Shown in pieces: positions 58,432-64,000 of a stretch of DNA of 64,000 nt. The notes beneath the pieces were generated by a model, which was not told the DNA's origin, ran no database searches, and saw only the letters and a program-made list of their open reading frames with translations. The stretch is taken from positions 84,803 to 148,802 of the forward strand of contig JASJCR010000018.1 of NCBI GenBank assembly GCA_030065875.1, read 5' to 3'. The DNA comes from Ardenticatenaceae bacterium. GTDB lineage: Bacteria; Chloroflexota; Anaerolineae; Promineifilales; Promineifilaceae. Positions within the stretch are counted from its first letter, which is position 1. Every line of letters starts with the position of its first letter. A program made the position numbers and the translations under genes.

Positions 58432-60762
58432 TCAGTGAGACCCTTGGCCTATAGGACCACTCAGGAGGGCGACGGTTTTATCTTCGACGCCGTTCATCAA
58501 GATATTGAGCTGTTGATTTTTGCTTTGTAGAAGATCAATTACTTGAACAAATTGAGCAAACGGCTCGTCCTCTGGAAGTAACGTAGGCAGTTGATTGGGG
58601 GCGGCCGCAAAGAAGGACCAGTTAAATTCACCATCCTCGTCGAGATGTACCGGCAGCGAGAAGATTCCGGCTTCGACCAAATCTTGAAAGAAATGCGTGC
58701 CGTATGATAATTCGGGAGCTTGATCGCCTTCCGGAACGCTTAACTCAATAAGGGCTTTGGTATTGTGAATGTCGGCATAGGTGACCCTGACTCCCAAATC
58801 GAGGTTGTTACTTCCCCAGCGGCCAGGACCGATTAAGACAAACGATTCCCCATCCAATGCGTGGTTGATGCGGCTTACAACGCGACCGAGCTCCAGCTTA
58901 ACCGTTGGATCAGATATTGTTCTATAAATTCGAGGGTCAATAAAAACGATGTAGCGTATTCCTAAAATGGTGCCGTCAGGAACCAACCGTCGAGATCGAA
59001 AAATGAGGCGATCTTTTGGGACGTGGGCGGGGATTTTGGCCGGTTTGGCTTCCGGCCGTTCTGATAGGGGACGACACTGTAACAAAAAGATTTTATATTC
59101 GGTTTCAGGCCCCTGCCGGCTCAACGAGATTGTAAATTCGATATCGACCGGTTGATTGTACGCCTTCTCCAACGTTTGGAGAATGGTGCGCATCGTATGG
59201 GTAAATGTGTCATCTTTGGTTAGGCGATCAAAAGTCAGCACCAGGCGATCGTCTCCTTTTAGGGTGGTGCGTGAAAGAATTGGCTCGATATAATCTCCTC
59301 GATCAATGGAGGCGATTTGCTGAAGAGGGAGGTAGCGTTTGCTCAAAACCTCATACACAGGAAAGGTTTTGAAGGTGTTGTCTGCCAAGTCGATTGCATC
59401 AATATAATGTTGAGAGTAAAGACGAATGGCGGATGAGGTGGTTTCCGGACGCAGTGTGGGATGACTCAAACTAATGAGGCGAGCATAATCTGTGCTGACA
59501 CGATCGACCGCCCGGGTACCCATCCCCCAAACCAGGCGCAAAAATCCATCTTCACGACGGATTTTTTCATTCCAGCGGTAGGCATTTTGGCTGAACCCCA
59601 CACCGGCCAAAGTTGGAAAGTAGAAATTGTTAAAGCGTTCTCCCTGAACCGCCTGAATCAGGACGGCCATGCGCTCATCATAATCGATCAAACCGTGTTT
59701 TTGTCGGTACAAGATGGCGTTCGGGTTGAGCGTACTGGCATACGTGCGGCGAATGGCGTTGAGAAGGGCGGTTAAATTTTCCTCGCGCGTTCCTTGATTG
59801 GGGCAAAAAATACTGTCGTACTTTCCGGCAAAAGAGAAGCCAAAGTTGTCCTCCAGTAAACTTGAGGAGCGCACGATGAGCGGCCGGGTGCCCATCATCT
59901 CTAATACTTCGTGCAGCTGCTGGACAACATCTTCGGGGAACTCTCCATTTAAATGTTCAGCCAGAACGTTGGGGTAATCCCGGCGAATTTCCTCCAGCGG
60001 CCGATACTTCTGATTCATGATGTAATCCAGGCCGTTTTTTCGCCTGAATTCATAAATGACTTCACTGCCAATAAAATACGACTCGGGGATTTCAACCTGG
60101 GTGTCGAGCTGGGCTGTTTCTTGCAAAATGCGCCATGCCAGAACCATCCCGGCCGCTTTCCCTCCAATTTTCCCTTCACCGATCCGCCGGTTGAAAATCT
60201 TGCGCAAATCGGCGATTGACAGGATTTTTTTGGCCACACCGACAAAGCGCAGATGGTCGCTGATCATCCCTTTGATTAAAACCACTTTAACTTCTTCCAG
60301 ATGATGACGCGCTCTACTTCGATCATCATCCGGCAGCGACTCAAAAATTTCACCCTGACGGAAAAGGAGCTCCCAGGGGGCCAACTCCGGATTAAATCCC
60401 AGCTCCACGCGCTCCGGCCGGTTGGACACATCCCTTAAGGTGTTCTCAACAAGGGCTTCAAACTCTTCCGTTGGAAAGTTAAAACCGAAGTAGAAATCGG
60501 TGTGGAAATCGCGAATGCGATTTTTGCGCTTTTGCCAGATACCGGCTGGTTCCTTATTAAAAGGATCGTAAAGTCCCTCCCTCTTCTGGGATTCAATCGC
60601 CTTTTCATGAACCTCTTGCTCAAAGTCACTCTCGCTGACAATCCCCTTGGAGAACAACATTTCTCGCATGATGGACCGAATTTTTTCCGCCAAAATCGGG
60701 TATTGAGCTAGCTTAATATAGATGTCGATTGTAGAGGTTTTGCTGCGTAGTGGAACACTCAT
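58432..60762 (-). CDS. PEP/pyruvate-binding (PPDK N-terminal domain) protein
   Basis: About 776 residues from the ATG at 60762 (a start at 60837 would add a hydrophobic leader of doubtful value). The N-terminal 190 residues are of unknown fold. Then comes the ATP-grasp-like PPDK_N domain: GEGKIGGKAAGMVLAW, RPLIVRSSSLLEDNFGFSFAGKYDS (key part VRSSSLLED-x8-GKY) and GMGTRAVDRVS. The swivelling His domain and PEP barrel of PPDK or PpsA are missing. The last 150 residues (LIGPGRWGSNNLDLGVRVTYADI) form a further domain I cannot name. It could be a sensor or a truncated phosphotransferase. It sits 117 bp upstream of the MBL/cNMP gene, same strand. Confidence 0.85.
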   Translation of the reverse strand: MSVPLRSKTSTIDIYIKLAQYPILAEKIRSIMREMLFSKGIVSESDFEQEVHEKAIESQKREGLYDPFNKEPAGIWQKRKNRIRDFHTDFYFGFNFPTEEFEALVENTLRDVSNRPERVELGFNPELAPWELLFRQGEIFESLPDDDRSRARHHLEEVKVVLIKGMISDHLRFVGVAKKILSIADLRKIFNRRIGEGKIGGKAAGMVLAWRILQETAQLDTQVEIPESYFIGSEVIYEFRRKNGLDYIMNQKYRPLEEIRRDYPNVLAEHLNGEFPEDVVQQLHEVLEMMGTRPLIVRSSSLLEDNFGFSFAGKYDSIFCPNQGTREENLTALLNAIRRTYASTLNPNAILYRQKHGLIDYDERMAVLIQAVQGERFNNFYFPTLAGVGFSQNAYRWNEKIRREDGFLRLVWGMGTRAVDRVSTDYARLISLSHPTLRPETTSSAIRLYSQHYIDAIDLADNTFKTFPVYEVLSKRYLPLQQIASIDRGDYIEPILSRTTLKGDDRLVLTFDRLTKDDTFTHTMRTILQTLEKAYNQPVDIEFTISLSRQGPETEYKIFLLQCRPLSERPEAKPAKIPAHVPKDRLIFRSRRLVPDGTILGIRYIVFIDPRIYRTISDPTVKLELGRVVSRINHALDGESFVLIGPGRWGSNNLDLGVRVTYADIHNTKALIELSVPEGDQAPELSYGTHFFQDLVEAGIFSLPVHLDEDGEFNWSFFAAAPNQLPTLLPEDEPFAQFVQVIDLLQSKNQQLNILMNGVEDKTVALLSGPIGQGSH

Positions 60763-60846
60763 AATGGTCAAAAAATTAAAAACAGTGATAACGGTGAAAA
60801 GTAGAGAGAAAAGGCTGTTCGAGTAATCATAGATCAAGGAGGAAAA

Positions 60847-60984
60847 ATGATCAATGAAGAAATGTTAAGCTTAATTGTCAACCAGCTATTTTGTTTTTTA
60901 CTTTTCTTTATTAAAATGGATAATCCCAATTCTAACCCCTTACTTTCACTATTTATGATAAATTCTGAAAATTCACCACAATAA
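60847..60984 (+). CDS. Possible small membrane protein (45 aa)
   Basis: ATG at 60847 is preceded by AAGGAGG with five-base spacing, the best Shine-Dalgarno in this part of the window. The 45 codons encode a hydrophobic middle (LIVNQLFCFLLFFIK) and a polar tail ending NSENSPQ. It ends 30 bp before the alpha/beta hydrolase gene and could be a leader or a true small protein. I know no homologue. The base composition is much more AT-rich than its neighbours. Confidence 0.4.
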   Translation: MINEEMLSLIVNQLFCFLLFFIKMDNPNSNPLLSLFMINSENSPQ

Positions 60985-61013
60985 AACCCCATTGCAAAAC
61001 GGGAGATAAACAA

Positions 61014-61769
61014 ATGCCAGTATGGAAAACGCCGGATGGGATTGAAATCCACTACGAATTATATGGTGAGCAAATAAACCACAAGGTTTTGGTTTTAATG
61101 AACGGCATTATGGGTTCCATGCAGAGTCATTGGCGACAGTTTGTTGACCCTCTGACCGCGGATTATACCGTCCTGACCTTTGACTACCGGGGGCACGGCC
61201 GGTCAGAACACAGCGGTTCTCGTTTGGTCTTGGAAGATTTGGTTAATGATTTTGTCGGATTGCTGGATCATCTGCGCCTTGAGTCGGTTTTTGTAAGCGG
61301 ATACAGCATTGGTGGATATATTGCCCTGCAAACAGCCATGCAATTTCCTCGGCGGATTAAAACCCTTCACATGCACAGCACCAAACCAACATGGAGCCAA
61401 GATTCTTTAGATCGTGTTCGCCCCCAGCTTGATCCGGATTTGTTAAGCCGCAACGCCCCCAATTATGCAACCCATCTCGCTCAGGAGCATGGCGCCAGCC
61501 GCTGGCGTGCTTTGGCGCGCGAGTCCTTCGATTTAATCGCCTATATCAGCGAAAATCGACTGCCCGACCAATATCTGGGGCAAGTAAAAATACCGGTTTT
61601 GGTAAGCGTTGGAGATCGAGATGAAGTGGTTTCAATCCCGGATGCGGCTCGTCTGGTTTTTCGTTTGCCCAACGCAGGGCTGCTTGTTCTGCCGCAAACT
61701 CGACGGCCGCTGCCGACTGTCGAGTTAATTCCGTTGCTGCCCATGATGCAGAGACTTCATCATTCGTAA
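61014..61769 (+). CDS. Alpha/beta-fold hydrolase lacking the usual catalytic histidine
   Basis: A 251-residue hydrolase-fold protein. The oxyanion region LVLMNGIMGSMQSHW, FDYRGHGRSE and nucleophile S98 in VSGYSIGGYIAL are standard, and an acid is at D203 in VGDRDEVVSIPD. The position where relatives have H-P-L reads PQTRRPLPTVE: arginine 231 replaces the histidine. Either the enzyme is inactive, uses another residue (HH at 249-250), or it has a different reaction. GGGAGA precedes the ATG. Confidence 0.85.
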   Translation: MPVWKTPDGIEIHYELYGEQINHKVLVLMNGIMGSMQSHWRQFVDPLTADYTVLTFDYRGHGRSEHSGSRLVLEDLVNDFVGLLDHLRLESVFVSGYSIGGYIALQTAMQFPRRIKTLHMHSTKPTWSQDSLDRVRPQLDPDLLSRNAPNYATHLAQEHGASRWRALARESFDLIAYISENRLPDQYLGQVKIPVLVSVGDRDEVVSIPDAARLVFRLPNAGLLVLPQTRRPLPTVELIPLLPMMQRLHHS

Positions 61770-61885
61770 GTAAGCGGTTTTGCTCACGCCAGCGCACCGC
61801 TTTGATCGTCTTCCGTCTTGCATAGAAATAACCGGGTCGCATCAATATAGATATAGAAGAGAAAGTTAGAGAGAGTGTGATTGAC

Positions 61886-62728
61886 ATGGAGAAAAAAGCA
61901 ATGCTGGCCGTCCTGGCCCATCCAGATGATGAATCATTTGGTCCGGGAGGGACGCTGGCCAAATATGCCCAAAGCGGGGTCAATGTTCATATCGCCATCG
62001 CCACAGATGGCGCGGCCGGGTCAATTGCCGAAGGGCATGATGTCGCTCGCGAAGAATTGGCTTACGTTCGCGATGGTGAGCTACAGGCGGCCGTAAAAAT
62101 CTTGGGTGGTCAGCTGCATCGCCTGGGTTATCGAGATTCGGGCATGAAGGGCGATCAATCCAACCAACACCCGGACGCCTTTATCAACGGCGAAAAGCGC
62201 GAGGCCGTTCGAAAAGTCGTCAAGCTGATCCGGCAAAATCAGACCCAGGTTGTATTGACCCATGATGAGACCGGTGGATATTTTCACCCCGATCACATTC
62301 GGTGTTGGGATATCACAACGGCCGCTTTTCATGCGGCCGGCGACCCGGATCAATTTACCGAGCTGGAACTGCCCCCCTTTCAGCCACATAAACTTTACTA
62401 CACGGCCATTCCGAAAAGCCGTATCGACTGGTTTGTCAAAATTCAGCGTCTGCTGGGGCGGGATCCGCAGAAGCTCGGCCGCAATCAGGATATAGACCTG
62501 ACCAAGTTGGGCATCCCCGATGAACGGATTCATGCCCACATCAATATCCGGCCGACGTGGGAGATTAAGCGACAGGCCAGTGCCGAGCATAAAACGCAGG
62601 GGGGAGGAGGCGCATTTTTTCGGTTTTTGCCCAACTGGGTAAACAAGCGGCTGTTTGGGCAGGAGACCTTTATGCGTGCCCAACCGATCGCCGTTGATGG
62701 GTATCGTGAAAGCGATTTGTTTTCTTAA
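61886..62728 (+). CDS. PIG-L family deacetylase
   Basis: A 280-residue zinc-dependent deacetylase of the LmbE/PIG-L/MshB family. Zinc-binding A-H-P-D-D-E occurs at 11-16 (LAVLAHPDDESFGPGG), and the second metal histidine is in GYFHPDHIRCWD. DGAAGS is also typical. The substrate might be an N-acetylglucosamine conjugate, including bacillithiol or mycothiol-like precursors, or a lipid-linked sugar. The ATG at 61886 is chosen; a GTG nine bases earlier is possible. It stands between two alpha/beta hydrolases on the same strand. Confidence 0.92.
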   Translation: MEKKAMLAVLAHPDDESFGPGGTLAKYAQSGVNVHIAIATDGAAGSIAEGHDVAREELAYVRDGELQAAVKILGGQLHRLGYRDSGMKGDQSNQHPDAFINGEKREAVRKVVKLIRQNQTQVVLTHDETGGYFHPDHIRCWDITTAAFHAAGDPDQFTELELPPFQPHKLYYTAIPKSRIDWFVKIQRLLGRDPQKLGRNQDIDLTKLGIPDERIHAHINIRPTWEIKRQASAEHKTQGGGGAFFRFLPNWVNKRLFGQETFMRAQPIAVDGYRESDLFS

Positions 62729-62745
62729 ATAGCTGCGTCTTGGGT

Positions 62746-62751
62746 TATAAT
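62746..62751 (+). promoter_or_regulatory. -10 box upstream of the last hydrolase gene
   Basis: TATAAT lies 43 bases before the ATG at 62795. In contrast to other genes in the window, this one has a normal leader with AAGGAGG at 62784-62790. Confidence 0.5.
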
Positions 62752-62794
62752 TTGCCTCAATTCACGATCGATGAGGTAATGATAAGGAGGGTGG

Positions 62795-63754
62795 ATGAGA
62801 TTATTCAATCGCGCAATACGGATATTTTTGTGGGTGTTCGCACTGGTTTCCGCAGTCATCATTGCGGCCGCTTCACTCGTGATGCGCTACATGCTCAATC
62901 CCCCTCGGTCACCGATCTGGGCGTCACCCAAAGACGCAGGCCTCAAATTTTCCGAGATTCACTTCCCGGCTCGGGATGATGGCGTGCGTTTATCCGGTTG
63001 GCTGGTAAAGGAAAGGGGGGCCGAAGGGCAGCGGCCAACGATCGTACTTGTGCACGATTGGGGGTGGAATCGCCTGGGAACGGCCGCCGAGGGACCGCTG
63101 GCTGATCTTTTACGAACCGCTCCGGTTGATTTGCTGCGGCTGGCGCATGCCCTGACCGAGGCCGGTTATCACGTGCTCATGTTTGATTTGCGCAGTCATG
63201 GAGAGAGTGCTGCCGGAAGCGGTATGTCTTTCGGGTATCAGGAATCACTTGATTTGCTTGGGGCTTTTGATTACCTGGCTGACCGAGAGGATGTCTCTTC
63301 TATTGGCGTCATCGGTTTTGCCGTGGGGGCAAATGCAATTCTTTACGCCCTGGCCCGTGCTTCAGAAGCGATATCGGTTCAGGCGGCCGTTGTTGTTCAG
63401 CCGTTTAATCCGCAAAATTATATGAAAGGATTAACCCGAGATGTCGTGGGTCCGTTGAGCCAGGCCATTGTGCCTGTGGTCAATGCCGGCGCGGCCTTGT
63501 TTGGCGTTGCCCCACCGGCCGCCATCAATCCCCTGTTTGCGGCGGCCGGTATCGATGATGTCCCCTTACTGTTCATGCAGGAATCTGGTGATTCCTGGAG
63601 CGATATCGATTATGTGGAGACCCTGGCTGCTTCTACCCCTGGCACGGTTGATTTGGTCATAACCACGGCCGGTGATCACCGCTATGATGGGTTTACATAC
63701 CTGATTAATCACCCTACCCCAGCGATTGATTTTTTTAATCGTCACCTCAAATAA
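62795..63754 (+). CDS. Membrane-anchored alpha/beta-fold protein with nucleophile serine replaced
   Basis: A 319-residue protein with an N-terminal membrane helix (10-30) and an alpha/beta-hydrolase domain (from about 50). The oxyanion region is VLVHDWGWNR, and FDLRSHGES and GDHRYDGFTYLINHP with the histidine are present. The nucleophile elbow is IGFAVGANA, with A176 where the family has serine. It is therefore probably not a serine hydrolase. Its close neighbour at 61.0 kb has also lost a catalytic residue. Confidence 0.85.
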   Translation: MRLFNRAIRIFLWVFALVSAVIIAAASLVMRYMLNPPRSPIWASPKDAGLKFSEIHFPARDDGVRLSGWLVKERGAEGQRPTIVLVHDWGWNRLGTAAEGPLADLLRTAPVDLLRLAHALTEAGYHVLMFDLRSHGESAAGSGMSFGYQESLDLLGAFDYLADREDVSSIGVIGFAVGANAILYALARASEAISVQAAVVVQPFNPQNYMKGLTRDVVGPLSQAIVPVVNAGAALFGVAPPAAINPLFAAAGIDDVPLLFMQESGDSWSDIDYVETLAASTPGTVDLVITTAGDHRYDGFTYLINHPTPAIDFFNRHLK

Positions 63755-63759
63755 AGACA

Positions 63760-63838
63760 AGAGACCAGAGAGAAGTCCTAAGGAAAAAGTGCTGAGTCCT
63801 GAGTAGAAAGTGCTGAGTCCTGAGTAGAAAGTGCTGAG
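63760..63838. repeat. CTGAGTC/AGAAAGT heptads
   Basis: The 21-bp unit CTGAGTCCTGAGTAGAAAGTG is present twice with a part before and after; each consists of three heptads. It resembles the array at 40894-40992. Confidence 0.8.
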
Positions 63839-63884
63839 AAAGACTTGACATAAAGTCAAAATTATTTAGATTTTAAGAAGTAAG

Positions 63885-64000
63885 TCTCCCATCTCCCATC
63901 TCCCATCTCCCATCTCCCATCTCCCATCTCCCATCTCCCATCTCCCATCTCCCATCTCCCATCTCCCATCTCCCATCTCCCATCTCCCATCTCCCATCTC
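63885..64000. repeat. Perfect tandem TCTCCCA array, continues past the window
   Basis: At least 16 copies of TCTCCCA without a mismatch, ending at the window edge. Ahead of it TTGACATAAAGTCAA (63845-63859) is a small palindrome with a -35-like half. Confidence 0.95.

Noticed and set aside
60762..60837. N-terminal membrane anchor of the PPDK_N protein
   Set aside because: The extra 25 residues lack a ribosome-binding site and fall in AT-rich intergenic sequence; the ATG at 60762 is more natural, though not proven.
63885..64000. CRISPR array
   Set aside because: The repeat is a direct tandem of seven bases with no spacers, and no cas gene is in the window.
1..64000. tRNA or rRNA genes
   Set aside because: I looked for T-arm GGTTCGAATCC-like stretches and conserved rRNA motifs and found none convincing; a covariance-model scan would be decisive.

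Overview
The window looks like chromosome from an uncultured, mid-GC bacterium, probably a Chloroflexota (Anaerolineae or Caldilineae-like) lineage. That placement is inferred from gene style, from secreted proteins carrying a V-F/Y-L-P motif, and from start codons of both the Shine-Dalgarno and the leaderless kind. There is no marker gene here that would prove it. I see no rRNA, tRNA, CRISPR array, prophage or intact insertion sequence.

Layout. 1-0.95 kb (minus): argC, cut by the window edge, preceded by an arginine-rich leader peptide and a complete transcription attenuator. 1.0-2.6 kb (plus): a membrane protein/XRE regulator pair and a DUF2306-like membrane protein. 3.0-5.6 kb (plus): a NarL-type sensor kinase and response regulator. 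5.8-13.6 kb (minus): two family 2 glycosyltransferases, rmlD, recR, ybaB, an ABC-2 permease, proC, an acetyltransferase and a prepilin peptidase, separated by spacers made almost wholly of 7-bp repeats. 13.8-15.2 kb (plus): a TPP riboswitch with terminator ahead of an orphan thiamine-binding lipoprotein. 15.7-19 kb (plus): a four-helix-bundle protein and an exonuclease-DinG helicase fusion. 19.1-40.9 kb (plus): a surface-polysaccharide locus with sugar-nucleotide enzymes, kinase-like proteins, glycosyltransferases, a Wzx/MurJ-like flippase, two Wzy/WaaL-like proteins, a PglC-like initiating transferase, an ATP-grasp/HAD/aminotransferase/dehydratase block, and two related nucleotidyltransferases. 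41.1-45.8 kb (minus): a TPR protein, a GT39-like protein and mutS2. 46.2-53.6 kb (plus): a secreted beta-propeller, two secreted clan-A glycosidase-like proteins, a GT-C-like membrane protein and a Wzt-type ATPase. 53.6-63.8 kb: a degenerate phosphotransferase, a CCA/poly(A) nucleotidyltransferase, a metallo-beta-lactamase/cNMP protein next to a PEP/pyruvate-binding protein, two alpha/beta hydrolases and a PIG-L deacetylase. The window ends inside a tandem TCTCCCA array.

How it fits together. The 19-41 kb locus can supply a UDP-4-amino sugar (CapD/PglF-like dehydratase plus DegT aminotransferase), a GlcNAc-uronate, 4-epimerised and fucose-type nucleotide sugars, start a glycan on undecaprenyl phosphate, extend it, flip it and polymerise it. 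Two AT-rich stretches (about 23.9-25.4 and 28.0-31.6 kb) lack the CGGCCG word that is abundant elsewhere and look imported.

The strongest regulatory finding is the argC leader: near-consensus promoter, short leader ORF with six Arg codons in seven, and three mutually exclusive hairpins ending in an intrinsic terminator. The most pervasive unexplained structure is the family of heptamer-based intergenic repeats, which differ in sequence but share the 7-bp period and often form long inverted pairs.
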